The notes: generated from the sequence alone by a model not told the origin. Positions 34,135 through 42,813 are shown, counted from the first letter of the stretch. The stretch is 64,000 nt of DNA from an uncultured Bacteroidia bacterium (GCA_902778855.1 CACYZM010000004.1:1-64000); one strand, 5' to 3'. Numbers and translations are program-made.

Positions 34135-35922
34135 TTATCTGCATTTGCGTTTCAGCCACTTGGCCACTTCGGGCGCGAGGCGCGGTTTGAGGATGCGGTA
34201 CACCACGCGGTTGTAGGCCTTGAGCCAGTCCCATTCCGCCTCATTGAGGAGTTTCTTCATCACGATGGACGTCTCGATGTGGCAGCAGGTGAGCGTCTCG
34301 AAACTCAGGAAAGTGCCGAATTCGCTCTTGCCTTCCTCGCGGCAGAGCACCACGTTTTCGTGGCGCACGCCGTGCTTGCCTTCGCGATAGAGGCCCGGCT
34401 CGTTGGAGCTGATCATGCCCGGCACGAGCGGCTGCGGGTTGAAGTTCTGGCGGATGGTCTGCGGCCCCTCGTGCACGCCGAGGTAGAAGCCGATGCCGTG
34501 GCCGGTGCCGTGGCCGAAGTTGCGGCGGGTGGCCCAGAGCGGACGGCGCGCCAGCGCGTCGATCTGGCATCCGGCGGTACCGGCCGGGAACACGGCCAGG
34601 GTGAGGTCGATCATCCCCTTGAGCACCAGCGTATAATCTTCTTTCTCCTGGCGCGAGCAGCGGCCCATCGGCACGGTGCGCGTGATGTCGGTCGTGCCGA
34701 AGAGATACTGTCCGCCGGAGTCGCAGAGATACAGGCCGCGCGGCTTGATCTCAGCCGAGCCCGCGCGCGGCGTGCTGTAGTGCGGCAGCGCCGCGTTCGC
34801 GCCGTAGGCGGAGATGTTCTCGAAGCTGTTGCCGCGATAGCCCTCGATCTGCGAGCGGAAATAGGTCATTTTCTCAGAGGCGTCCCACTCCGTGATGCGC
34901 GCGCCGCCCTGCACGGAGGTTTCGAGCCAGTAGAGGAAGTTCTCCATCGCCACGCCGTCTTCGATGAAGGCGCGGCGGAAGCCCTCGATCTCCTTCTTGT
35001 TCTTGATGGCCTTGCGCAGGACGATCGGCGAGTCGCCGAACACCATCTGGCTCTCTTCGAAATACTTACGGAGCGTCTTGAGAGTATGGTAGTTGAGCGT
35101 GGAAGGATCGATGAAGAGTTTGCCGCATTCGCCGCGGCGGTCGTCGACCGCGTCTTCCAGCACCGAATAGTCGGCATTGACCACGTCGGGAATCACGGGC
35201 ACCTCCGAGACGTTGCGTACGAACCAGATGGCGGTCTGCGGCGTCACGAGGAGGAACGAGATGACGTAGGGATTGTAGTCGATGTCGCTGGCACGGACGT
35301 TCAGCAGCCAGGCGATCTCGTCGAGCGAGGTTACGAACATCGCGCCGCAGCCGCGCTTGGCCAGTTCGCCGCGCAGCCACGTGAGCTTTTCGCGCCGCGT
35401 CTCGCCCATCAGGCGCTCGTCGAGCACCTCGACCGGGGTATGCGGAATCGCCGGGCGTTCGTTCCACAGCTTGCCCAGCATATCCGGCTCGTCGATGAGC
35501 TCGTAGCCGCCCAGGCCGTAGGAGCCGCGGAGCGCGTCGTCCAGCGCCTTCACCGCGCCGACGCTCTGGCACAGTCCGTCAAACGCCACCCGCACCGGCT
35601 TCTTCTGGAAATGCTCCGCCAGCCACTGCGGGATCGGCACTTCCTCCGGCACACGCGTCTTATGCAGTTCAACCCCCGTTCCCGCCAGCTGCGCATTGGC
35701 CTGAATGAAATAGCGGCTGTCGGTCCACAGGCCCGCGTGATCCGGCGTCACCACCAGATCCCCGGCTTCGCCCGTAAACCCGCACGCCCACTCCACTTGC
35801 TTCCATCGCGGCGCAGGATATTCACTATTATGCGGATCCGTACCCGATATCACCACGGCATCGAATCCCATCGAGCGAATCTGCGCGATCCGCTCCGCAA
35901 ATTTATTGTCAACAGATACCAT
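34135..35922 (-). CDS. M24-family Xaa-Pro aminopeptidase (aminopeptidase P-like)
   Basis: A 595-residue peptidase that should remove an N-terminal residue preceding proline. The N-terminal two creatinase-like domains fill about residues 1-310, and the pita-bread catalytic domain is C-terminal. Metal ligands are seen in LYLCDSGGQYLFGTTDITRT (two aspartates), GHGTGHGIGFYLGVHEGP (histidine), SSNEPGLY (glutamate) and VRHENVVLC (glutamate). The three-domain length matches the eukaryotic-like APP group rather than the shorter PepP or PepQ. No signal peptide is seen, so it is cytosolic. It is followed by the porin gene, and array B lies about 40 bases upstream of its ATG. Confidence 0.93.
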   Translation of the reverse strand: MVSVDNKFAERIAQIRSMGFDAVVISGTDPHNSEYPAPRWKQVEWACGFTGEAGDLVVTPDHAGLWTDSRYFIQANAQLAGTGVELHKTRVPEEVPIPQWLAEHFQKKPVRVAFDGLCQSVGAVKALDDALRGSYGLGGYELIDEPDMLGKLWNERPAIPHTPVEVLDERLMGETRREKLTWLRGELAKRGCGAMFVTSLDEIAWLLNVRASDIDYNPYVISFLLVTPQTAIWFVRNVSEVPVIPDVVNADYSVLEDAVDDRRGECGKLFIDPSTLNYHTLKTLRKYFEESQMVFGDSPIVLRKAIKNKKEIEGFRRAFIEDGVAMENFLYWLETSVQGGARITEWDASEKMTYFRSQIEGYRGNSFENISAYGANAALPHYSTPRAGSAEIKPRGLYLCDSGGQYLFGTTDITRTVPMGRCSRQEKEDYTLVLKGMIDLTLAVFPAGTAGCQIDALARRPLWATRRNFGHGTGHGIGFYLGVHEGPQTIRQNFNPQPLVPGMISSNEPGLYREGKHGVRHENVVLCREEGKSEFGTFLSFETLTCCHIETSIVMKKLLNEAEWDWLKAYNRVVYRILKPRLAPEVAKWLKRKCR

Positions 35923-35962
35923 AATTTACAAAGATAAGAAAATTCCCACAATATCCCAGCCC

Positions 35963-36460
35963 CGGTGAGCAGGAAGGCCTGATTTGCTCACCGGAGGGGG
36001 TAAAAAGGGGCCTCGGTGAGCAGGAAGGCCTGATTTGCACACCGGAGGGGGTAAAAAGGGGCCTCGGTGAGCAGGAAGGCCTGATTTGCTCACCGGAGGG
36101 GGTAAAAAGGGGCCGCGGTGAGCAGGACGGCCTGATTTGCACACCGGAGGGGGTAAAAAGAGGTCGCGGTGAGCAGGACGGCCTGATTTGCACACCGAAG
36201 GGGGGAAAAGGGGTCGTGGTGAGCAAAGAGGCCCGATTTGCACACCGGAGGGGGCTAAAAAGGGCCTCGGTGAGCAGAGGGGCCTGATTTGCACACCGGA
36301 GGGGGTAAAAAGGGGCCTCGGTGAGCAGGAAGGCCTGATTTGCACACCGGAGGGGGTAAAAAGAGGTCGTGGTGAGCAGGAAGGCCTGATTAGCTCACCG
36401 GAGGGGGTAAAAAGAGGTCGCGGTGAGCAGAGAGGCCTGATTTGCACACCGGAGGGGGTC
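35963..36460 (-). repeat. tandem 51-bp hairpin repeats, array B (10 units)
   Basis: Ten units with starts at 35963, 36014, 36065, 36116, 36167, 36217, 36268, 36319, 36370 and 36421; all steps are 51 except one of 50. On the plus strand a unit reads CGGTGAGCA, about 14 bases with AGGCCTGATT in most, TGC(A/T)CACCG, then GAGGGGG and AAAAAGGGG spacers. This is the reverse complement of array A, so the two arrays are inverted copies about 2.9 kb apart. Spacers vary between GGGGCCT and GAGGTCG forms, and unit 6 and unit 9 begin with T. The last unit runs into the stop codon of the RluA-family gene. The spacer G-runs could favour quadruplexes on this strand. No protein is called here. Confidence 0.9.
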
Positions 36461-37232
36461 AGCGGAGCTGGATCCAGTCGACGGGGGCGTCGATGGAGAC
36501 GGGTTCGTGGCGGACGGGGTGGTCGAAGGAGATGTGGCGGGCGTGGAGGCTGATGCCGCCGTCGGGGTTCGAGCGAGGGGCGCCGTATTTGAGGTCGCCT
36601 TTGATGGGGCAGCCGATGGCGGCGAGCTGGCAGCGGATCTGGTGGTGGCGGCCGGTGAGGAGCTCGACTTCGACCAGATGGTAACGGTCGGTATCGCGAA
36701 GGACGCGATAGCGGAGCTTCGCGAGCTTGGCGTCGGCCGGATGGCGACGGCCAGCGGCAGGAAGCTGACGGCCAGCGGCGGGGAGCTGACGGCTATCGGC
36801 CGGCTGGGACTGATCGTCGGCCGGATAGGCGAACGATTTGTTCTGCTTCTCGTTGCGGGAGAGCCAGTGGACGAGTTCGCCTTCGGCGGGGTCGGGACGG
36901 GCGCAGGTGAGGGCCCAGTAGGTCTTGTGGACGTCGCCTTCGCGGAACAGGGCGTTGAGACGCTCCAGACATTTCGAGGTCTTGGCAAAAACACAGATGC
37001 CGCTGACCGGCCTGTCGAGCCGGTGCGGCACCCCCATGAAGACGTGGCCGGGCTTGCCGTCGCGCTGGGCGACGAACGCTTTCAGCGTCTCGCAGAGCGG
37101 CTCGTCGCCGGTCTTGTCGCCCTGGACGATCTCCCCCACCCGCTTGTTGAAAATCAGCAGATGGTTGTCTTCAAAAAGAATCCGGCGAGCCAGGTCGCCG
37201 GATTCCTCTTCTGTAAGTTCGCGGTATACCAT
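36459..37232 (-). CDS. RluA-family pseudouridine synthase
   Basis: A 257-residue enzyme that converts uridine to pseudouridine in RNA. Seen: DNHLLIFNKRVGEIVQGDKTG, whose core is LLIFNKRVGEIVQGD; the catalytic segment GVPHRLDRPVSGICVFAKT, where the aspartate of RLDRPVSG is the nucleophile; and LLTGRHHQIRCQLAAIG. No S4 domain precedes, so it is like RluA, RluC without S4 or TruC; the target uridine is unknown. Between residues 140 and 165 there is a repetitive insert (RQLPAAG twice, then RRHPAD), encoded by a 21-bp repeat, not typical of the family. Its stop codon is the end of array B. Confidence 0.9.
   Translation of the reverse strand: MVYRELTEEESGDLARRILFEDNHLLIFNKRVGEIVQGDKTGDEPLCETLKAFVAQRDGKPGHVFMGVPHRLDRPVSGICVFAKTSKCLERLNALFREGDVHKTYWALTCARPDPAEGELVHWLSRNEKQNKSFAYPADDQSQPADSRQLPAAGRQLPAAGRRHPADAKLAKLRYRVLRDTDRYHLVEVELLTGRHHQIRCQLAAIGCPIKGDLKYGAPRSNPDGGISLHARHISFDHPVRHEPVSIDAPVDWIQLR
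36746..36800 (-). repeat. 21-bp in-frame minisatellite in the RluA-family gene
   Basis: GACGGCCAGCGGC occurs at 36746 and 36767, and a variant GACGGCTATCGGC at 36788, 21 bases apart each. It encodes RQLPAAG-type heptapeptides inside the synthase, probably a loop. Confidence 0.7.
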
Positions 37233-37249
37233 ACCGCAAAGGTAACACT

Positions 37250-39208
37250 TTATTTCACTTCTTCGTAGTCGACATCTTCGGGGCCGTTGTTGCCGCCGTT
37301 ATTGTCGCTGCCGCCCTGTGGGCCCTGCTGGCCGCCGAAGCCTTCGCCGCCGAAACCGCTGCCGCCGAAGCCGGCACCCGGGTTGGCCTGCTGGCCGCCC
37401 TGCTGCTGGGCAGCGCGGGCCATGTCTTCGCTGGCGGCGTGCCAGGCGTTGTTGAGCGCCTCGGTGGCACGCTCGATGTCGGCCAGGTTCTGGCTCTTGT
37501 GGGCTTCCTTCAGCTGACCGAGGGCATTCTCGATGGCGCCCTTCTTGTCGGCCGGGATCTTGTCGCCGTATTCCTTGAGGTTCTTCTCGGTCTGGAAGAT
37601 CATGGCGTCGGCCGCGTTGATCTTGTCGATACGCTCCTTCTCCACCTTGTCGGCGGCTTCGTTGGCCTTCGCCTCATCGCGCATCCGCTTGATTTCGGCG
37701 TCGGACAGGCCGGACGAGGCCTCGATGCGAATCTTCTGCTCCTTGCCGGTGGCCTTGTCGCGGGCCGACACGTTCAGGATACCGTTGGCGTCGATATCGA
37801 AGGAAACTTCGATCTGCGGTACGCCACGCGGGGCCGGGGTGATGCCGTCGAGGTTGAAGCGGCCGATGGTCTTGTTGTCGCGGGCCATCGAGCGCTCGCC
37901 CTGCAGCACGTGGATTTCCACGGAAGGCTGGTTGTCGGAAGCCGTCGAGAAGATCTCGCTCTTGCGGGTCGGGATGGTGGTGTTGGCGTCGATGAGCTTG
38001 GTCATCACACCGCCGAGGGTTTCGATACCCAGCGACAGCGGGGTGACATCGAGCAGCAGGACGTCTTTCACGTCACCGGCCAGCACACCGCCCTGGATGC
38101 AGGCACCCACGGCCACGACTTCGTCGGGGTTGACGCCCTTGCTCGGGGCCTTGCCAAAGAACTTCTCCACGACCTGCTGGACAGCGGGGATACGGGTCGA
38201 ACCGCCGACGAGCAGGACTTCGTCGATATCGGAGGTCTGGAGACCGGCGTCGCGCAGGGCCTTGCGGCACGGCTCGACGGTGGCCTGGATCAGGCTGTCG
38301 CAGAGCTGTTCAAATTTCGCACGGGTGAGGGTCTTCACCAGGTGCTTCGGCACGCCGCCGACCGCCGTGATGTACGGCAAGTTGATTTCGCTCGTGGTCT
38401 GGCTCGACAGTTCGATCTTCGCCTTTTCAGCGGCTTCCTTCAGACGCTGGAGGGCCATCGGGTCCTGACGGAGGTCGATGCCGTTCTCGTTGCGGAATTC
38501 TTCGGCGAGCCAGTCGATGATCTTGTGGTCGAAGTCATCGCCGCCCAGGTGGGTGTCGCCGTTGGTGGATTTCACCTCGAAGACGCCGTCGCCGAGTTCC
38601 AGGATCGAGATATCGAAGGTACCGCCACCGAGGTCGAAGACGGCCACTTTCATATCCTTATTCTTCTTGTCGAGGCCGTAGGCCAGTGCGGCGGCCGTCG
38701 GCTCGTTGATGATTCGCTTGACATTGAGGCCGGCGATTTCGCCTGCTTCCTTCGTGGCCTGACGCTGCGAGTCGCTGAAGTAGGCCGGCACGGTGATGAC
38801 GGCTTCCTTCACCTCCTGGCCGAGGTAATCCTCGGCGGTCTTCTTCATTTTCTGCAGCACCATGGCGCTGATCTCCTGCGGCGAGTAGAGCTTGCCGTCG
38901 ATGTCGACGCGCGGGGTGTTGTTGTCGCCACGGACCACCTTGTAGCTCACGCGCTCCGCTTCCTTCGTCACGCGGTCGTAGGTCTCGCCCATGAAACGCT
39001 TGATGGAGTAGATGGTCTTCAGCGGGTTGGTGACGGCCTGACGCTTGGCCGGGTCGCCGATCTTCCGCTCGCCATTCTCGGCGAACGCCACGACGCTCGG
39101 CGTGGTACGCTTGCCTTCAGAGTTGATGATGACGGTAGGCTCATTGCCTTCCATGACCGCTACGCAAGAGTTCGTAGTACCGAGGTCGATTCCAATGATT
39201 TTTCCCAT
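37250..39208 (-). CDS. dnaK: chaperone DnaK (Hsp70)
   Basis: A 652-residue Hsp70. The ATPase domain (residues 1-380) has [44 protein letters not shown] and [14 protein letters not shown]. The linker [19 protein letters not shown] leads to the client-binding domain. The lid ends in a glycine-rich tail ([20 protein letters not shown] in part) and EEVK in place of the usual EEVD-like end. Length and motifs are normal. It works with GrpE and DnaJ encoded at 24805-26575. It has its own promoter region; the leader contains a 12-bp hairpin (39257-39286), and TGNCAG half-sites lie upstream. Confidence 0.98.
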   Translation of the reverse strand: MGKIIGIDLGTTNSCVAVMEGNEPTVIINSEGKRTTPSVVAFAENGERKIGDPAKRQAVTNPLKTIYSIKRFMGETYDRVTKEAERVSYKVVRGDNNTPRVDIDGKLYSPQEISAMVLQKMKKTAEDYLGQEVKEAVITVPAYFSDSQRQATKEAGEIAGLNVKRIINEPTAAALAYGLDKKNKDMKVAVFDLGGGTFDISILELGDGVFEVKSTNGDTHLGGDDFDHKIIDWLAEEFRNENGIDLRQDPMALQRLKEAAEKAKIELSSQTTSEINLPYITAVGGVPKHLVKTLTRAKFEQLCDSLIQATVEPCRKALRDAGLQTSDIDEVLLVGGSTRIPAVQQVVEKFFGKAPSKGVNPDEVVAVGACIQGGVLAGDVKDVLLLDVTPLSLGIETLGGVMTKLIDANTTIPTRKSEIFSTASDNQPSVEIHVLQGERSMARDNKTIGRFNLDGITPAPRGVPQIEVSFDIDANGILNVSARDKATGKEQKIRIEASSGLSDAEIKRMRDEAKANEAADKVEKERIDKINAADAMIFQTEKNLKEYGDKIPADKKGAIENALGQLKEAHKSQNLADIERATEALNNAWHAASEDMARAAQQQGGQQANPGAGFGGSGFGGEGFGGQQGPQGGSDNNGGNNGPEDVDYEEVK

Positions 39209-39256
39209 AGTGTGTATTCTCCTTTTTTGTTTTTATTTTCTTCGTGTTAATAAGTT

Positions 39257-39286
39257 GAGCGCCGATGCACTGTCGCACCGACGCTC
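39257..39286 (-). promoter_or_regulatory. 12-bp hairpin in the dnaK leader
   Basis: On the minus strand GAGCGTCGGTGC, a 6-base loop and GCATCGGCGCTC form a 12-bp stem as RNA with two G-U pairs. It lies 48 bases upstream of the dnaK start. A TAAAATAG element just upstream (complement of 39288-39296 region) could be the -7 box, which would put the hairpin at the 5' end of the mRNA. It is not the CIRCE element. Confidence 0.55.
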
Positions 39287-39305
39287 CCCTATTTTACGAA
39301 GATTG

Positions 39306-39336
39306 TGCCAGCCGCCGCGGGACTGACAATGTGTCA
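39306..39336. promoter_or_regulatory. TGNCAG inverted half-sites upstream of dnaK
   Basis: TGCCAG (39306-39311), 11 bases, CTGACA (39323-39328), the latter overlapping the palindrome TGACA-ATG-TGTCA (39324-39336). The half-site resembles TGGCAG at the grpE promoter. No known heat-shock operator was recognised. Confidence 0.45.
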
Positions 39337-39351
39337 TAAATCGCCGCCCGA

Positions 39352-40524
39352 TTACATCCCGGGACGGCGGATTGTCAGCGGAATGGCACCTTCCGGGAAG
39401 GCTTCCGGCCCGTCGCAGACCAGGGCCAGATAACCGCCGCCGCCGGCGCCGGGCATCTTCCAGGCCCGCACGCCCGCGAGCGCGGAATACTTGTCAATGT
39501 ATTCCTGCACGCCCGGCTGGATCATTGCCGGGAACATCGCCACCTGGGCCTCGAACGAGGCCTTGTAGGCGGCGGCGAAGGCCGGCAGGTCGCAGGCGAG
39601 GATCGCCTGCCAGCAGGCGTCGGCCGCGCGGGCCAGCGCCCGCACTTTCGCCTCCGTGATATCTTTCCCCTCCACCACCGAGCAGCCCGGCCGCCGGGGG
39701 AACATCGGAATCATACACAGATGCGATTCCAACCACGAGAGAATCTTCTCGTCGGAACAGGTCTCGATTTTTTCCGGCCAGAAACGGCCGTCGTACCAGT
39801 GACGGCAGAGCCCCGGGATGCAGATCCCGATGGCATCCTGCGCGCCCGAGATGATCCCGTCGCTGCGCTCCGGATCGTTCTCGAAGCAGAACACCAGCTT
39901 GGCCAGCATCTCCGGATCCATATTCAGCGGCAGCTGGTAGGGCCAGATCTTCTTGATGACGTTGCGGGTCGAGGTCGACAGGCCGCAACGCTCGCGGATC
40001 TCGAACGTAGGCTCCAGCGAGATCGTAAGGGCCCAGCCGGGCGCCATACACGACACATACGGCTGGTCGATCCACGTGCCGGCCAGGTCGAGTCGCGTGG
40101 GCAGCTGCGACGAGGTCTGCTTCAGCGCGGTGCTCGAACGGGCCTGCAGCCCGTCCTGCGGCGTGCGCTGCAGCACCACGTACTCGATCCCCCGCTCCGC
40201 GCAGAACCGCCGTTTCTCCTCGCTGCCGCCATCCTCGTTCACCACGAGGATGTCGGGCCGCAGCGCGTCGACCGTCGGCACGAAGTCCATAATCCCGCTG
40301 CCTGCATTGATGAAGGCATCCTTCACATAGCGGATGCTCTTGACCATAAACAGGCGCTCCTGCTCGCTGTAAACCGTGCGATGATGTTTGTATCCAAGAA
40401 TCGTAGCATCGGATCCGATGCCCACATACAGGTCGCCATACTGGGCCGCCTGGCGGAAAAACTCCACGTGCCCGCTGTGCAGCAGGTCGTAGCAGCCCGA
40501 GACGAAAACCTTTTTCTTACTCAT
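39352..40524 (-). CDS. cytidylyltransferase-GHMP kinase fusion protein
   Basis: A 390-residue two-domain protein. Residues 1-145 are a nucleotidyltransferase domain with VSGCYDLLHSGHVEFFRQA (HxGH motif) and SEQERLFMVKSIRYV. Residues 150-390 resemble a GHMP kinase: PTRLDLAGTWIDQPYVS near the start, SGAQDAIGICIPGLCRHWY, and GAGGGGYLALV, the glycine-rich C-terminal loop. The usual GHMP PxxxGLGSSAA ATP loop is not seen, so the kinase activity is uncertain. Two-domain forms of this kind would phosphorylate a sugar and activate it with a nucleotide, as for heptose or fucose, but the substrate here is unknown. It is the last gene of the polysaccharide locus and overlaps the WecA/TagO-like gene by 8 bases. 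Confidence 0.75.
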   Translation of the reverse strand: MSKKKVFVSGCYDLLHSGHVEFFRQAAQYGDLYVGIGSDATILGYKHHRTVYSEQERLFMVKSIRYVKDAFINAGSGIMDFVPTVDALRPDILVVNEDGGSEEKRRFCAERGIEYVVLQRTPQDGLQARSSTALKQTSSQLPTRLDLAGTWIDQPYVSCMAPGWALTISLEPTFEIRERCGLSTSTRNVIKKIWPYQLPLNMDPEMLAKLVFCFENDPERSDGIISGAQDAIGICIPGLCRHWYDGRFWPEKIETCSDEKILSWLESHLCMIPMFPRRPGCSVVEGKDITEAKVRALARAADACWQAILACDLPAFAAAYKASFEAQVAMFPAMIQPGVQEYIDKYSALAGVRAWKMPGAGGGGYLALVCDGPEAFPEGAIPLTIRRPGM

Positions 40525-41749
40525 CGTCTTTGAATTTCGGCTGGCGCCGCTCCGGCGCGTCGAGCCCGTGGGCCAGACGCCGCCACCATTTCTTGCCGCC
40601 CAGATGCGTATACACGCTGAAAGCCGCCAGTTTATGCAGGAACTTCGTGTCGTGCTGGATATGGTAGCTCAAGAGGGCATAGATGCCCCACACCAGCACG
40701 GCGGCCGCAATCACGACGATATAGAGTTGCCAGGCCGGCGAAGCGCCGAAATACACGCTCAGGGTCCAGACAGTCATCACGACAAGCATAATCAGCACTT
40801 CCGTCAGCATCGTGATAAAATGGCTGGTGCCTACCTGGATGAACATATGGTGCAGATGCGACTTGTCGGCCATGAACGGGCTCTTCCCGTGGACGATGCG
40901 CAAGAACATCACCCGGATCGTGTCGAAGACCGGCACGCAGAGCACGGCGAGCGCGAAGGCGATCAGATTGACGTTGTTCGCCTGCTCATAATACGGATAC
41001 GGGCTGTCGCTGCGCAGCAGGCAGATCGTGAACCAGACCAGCACCATTCCCATCATCATCGTGCCGGCGTCGCCGATGAACATCTTCGAATAATAGCCGA
41101 ACACATTGTGGAGAATGAACGGCAGCAGCGCCGCCGCCATACTGAAGGCCAGCAGCGTGTTGGCATTGTCGCCGCTGCGGAGAAAAACCCCGCCGAAGAA
41201 GAGGCAACTCAGCAGGCAGAGCGTGGTGCTCAGGCCATTGACGCCGTCGATCATATTGACGGCATTGATGATGCCCACTCCCACGAACACCGTCAGCGGA
41301 ACCGCATACCACCAGGAAAAGGCACCGATCCCCCACAGACCGTGGAAGGTATCGATGCAGGCCCCGCTGGAGAAGATCAGCCCGAGCACGGTGACCATCT
41401 CGATCACGAAACGCGAGCGGGGCGTCAGGCCGACCGCGTCGTCCATCGCGCCCACGTAGATCATCACCACGATGGCCAGAATGACCGGCAGCAACGTCAG
41501 ATCGACGGGCATGCCGAGGATGCCGGCCGCGGCATAACCCGCAAGCAGCCCGAGCGCTACGCCGAAGAAAACGGCAATGCCGCCCATCACGGGCACGGGC
41601 TTGGTCTGGAGCTTCCGGGCGTCCGCCTTATCGACCAGTTCCTTGGCCTTGGCGATGTACAGAATCTTGAAGAAAATCCAGCGGACGGAGAACAGCGCCA
41701 TCAGCGCCGCCACCATCAACGGGATTGCTTTCATCAGAGTCGGGTTCAT
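40517..41749 (-). CDS. MraY/WecA-family undecaprenyl-phosphate sugar-1-phosphate transferase
   Basis: A 410-residue integral membrane enzyme with about 11 helices. It starts polysaccharide synthesis by loading a sugar-1-phosphate on undecaprenyl phosphate. Seen: PVPVMGGIAVFFGV, GAMDDAVGLTPRSRFVIEM with the DDxxGL aspartates, AVNMIDGVNGLSTTLC, MFIGDAGTMMMGMVLVWF and HLHHMFIQVG; these are the WecA/TagO landmarks. The C-terminal segment ends in a basic soluble tail, ERRQPKFKDDE. It is separated by a 53-base gap from the upstream glycosyltransferase gene. A TATCTTTG -7 box (41757-41764, complement) almost touches its ATG. The specific donor is unknown. Confidence 0.9.
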   Translation of the reverse strand: MNPTLMKAIPLMVAALMALFSVRWIFFKILYIAKAKELVDKADARKLQTKPVPVMGGIAVFFGVALGLLAGYAAAGILGMPVDLTLLPVILAIVVMIYVGAMDDAVGLTPRSRFVIEMVTVLGLIFSSGACIDTFHGLWGIGAFSWWYAVPLTVFVGVGIINAVNMIDGVNGLSTTLCLLSCLFFGGVFLRSGDNANTLLAFSMAAALLPFILHNVFGYYSKMFIGDAGTMMMGMVLVWFTICLLRSDSPYPYYEQANNVNLIAFALAVLCVPVFDTIRVMFLRIVHGKSPFMADKSHLHHMFIQVGTSHFITMLTEVLIMLVVMTVWTLSVYFGASPAWQLYIVVIAAAVLVWGIYALLSYHIQHDTKFLHKLAAFSVYTHLGGKKWWRRLAHGLDAPERRQPKFKDDE

Positions 41750-41765
41750 TATCTTTCAAAGATAA
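41749..41765. promoter_or_regulatory. 17-bp palindrome with a -7 box at the WecA/TagO-like start
   Basis: TTATCTTT, C, AAAGATAA is a perfect palindrome touching the start codon. On the minus strand TATCTTTG ends 7 bases before the ATG, so the mRNA would start within a few bases of the start codon. No -33 box at the right distance. Confidence 0.45.
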
Positions 41766-41802
41766 CACTTTTTTGCCAACAATGGCGGAAAAGGCGGCCT
41801 TT

Positions 41803-42813
41803 TTATATCTGGGCCCGCCCTTCGAGCACGTCGATCAGCGTATCGATCTGGTCGCGCACCAGCAATTCGGAGCGCGGCATTCCCCCCTTTTCATAGCGTT
41901 CCACCGCGTCGGCGATGGACTCAGGTGAGAAGGGATCGAACACCGCGGAAGGGCGGCAGACGGCGTGCATATAGGGCAGATCCGCCCCGATCACGTCGCA
42001 GCCGGCCGTGATCGCTTCCACGATCCCGAGCCCGAGGCTTTCGTTGATCGACGGGTACACCGTCGCCTTCGACGCGGCGTACAGCGCCGGCATCTCCTCC
42101 ATCGGCAGGAAGCCGTGGTTCACCACGCGGACGCCTTCGCGCTGCGCCTGCGCCACCTGCGCCAGGATCTCCGTCGCGCCCGCCTCCAGCGTCAGGTGCA
42201 GCGTCTTGTCCACGCCCCGCCCGTGGAGGATCCGCCACGCTGCAAGCAGCTCCTCGTGGTGTTTCGGCCGATAGTAGGTCGAGACATACAGATAGTCGTC
42301 GCCGCGCGAGCAACCCGCGAGCGACGCGGGGATATAGTAGAACAACAGCGTCTTGACGCGATCTTCGCTTTCGTGGAGACAGCGGATCACCGTCTGGCGG
42401 GTATTCTCGGTCTGAACCAGCCAGTAGTCGGTATTCCGGCGATAATGGCGGTAAACCACCCGCTTCAGCCAGCCCTTCACGCGGGTCGGGAACGAAGGGA
42501 AACCTTCCAGCGTCAGCACGTTGATGTTGTGCGACAGCGTATAGACGGGCACCGGCAGTTTCGCGGGCGGGGCGATGTTGCCCACGCACATCACCGCCGT
42601 GAAGCGCGACAGGTCGCGGCGATACCAGCGCGCCCGGTTCCAGAGCGAGGCGTCGAGGTACTCCACCGAACGCAGGCCGTCGAACACGCCTTCGCAGCGC
42701 CGGTCGGCCAGCAGATGAAAATCCGACCCGCGCCGGTCCAGCTCCCGGACCAGATACTCCAGCACGCGCATCGCACCGCCGAAGTGCACATAGAGACCGT
42801 CGACCAGAATCAT
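41803..42813 (-). CDS. GT4-like glycosyltransferase
   Basis: A 336-residue glycosyltransferase of the GT-B, GT1/GT4-like fold. The N-terminal part begins VDGLYVHFGGAMRVLEYLVREL, cut here as YVHFGGAMRVLEYLV. The C-terminal half holds the donor-site motif YPSINESLGLGIVEAITAGC (E-x7-E), followed by DVIGADLPYMHAV. It probably adds one sugar to the lipid-linked repeat unit; donor and acceptor unknown. It overlaps the polymerase gene by 4 bases upstream and is followed by the initiating transferase gene after 53 bases. Confidence 0.87.
   Translation of the reverse strand: MILVDGLYVHFGGAMRVLEYLVRELDRRGSDFHLLADRRCEGVFDGLRSVEYLDASLWNRARWYRRDLSRFTAVMCVGNIAPPAKLPVPVYTLSHNINVLTLEGFPSFPTRVKGWLKRVVYRHYRRNTDYWLVQTENTRQTVIRCLHESEDRVKTLLFYYIPASLAGCSRGDDYLYVSTYYRPKHHEELLAAWRILHGRGVDKTLHLTLEAGATEILAQVAQAQREGVRVVNHGFLPMEEMPALYAASKATVYPSINESLGLGIVEAITAGCDVIGADLPYMHAVCRPSAVFDPFSPESIADAVERYEKGGMPRSELLVRDQIDTLIDVLEGRAQI

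Noticed and set aside
32702..36460. CRISPR arrays
   Set aside because: Repeats are directly tandem with near-identical spacers, and no cas genes are present.
35909..36553. Open frames through array B on both strands
   Set aside because: Same reason as for array A; a frame continues into the RluA gene only as a shadow.
39257..39336. CIRCE operator for HrcA at dnaK
   Set aside because: The conserved arms TTAGCACTC and GAGTGCTAA are not present.
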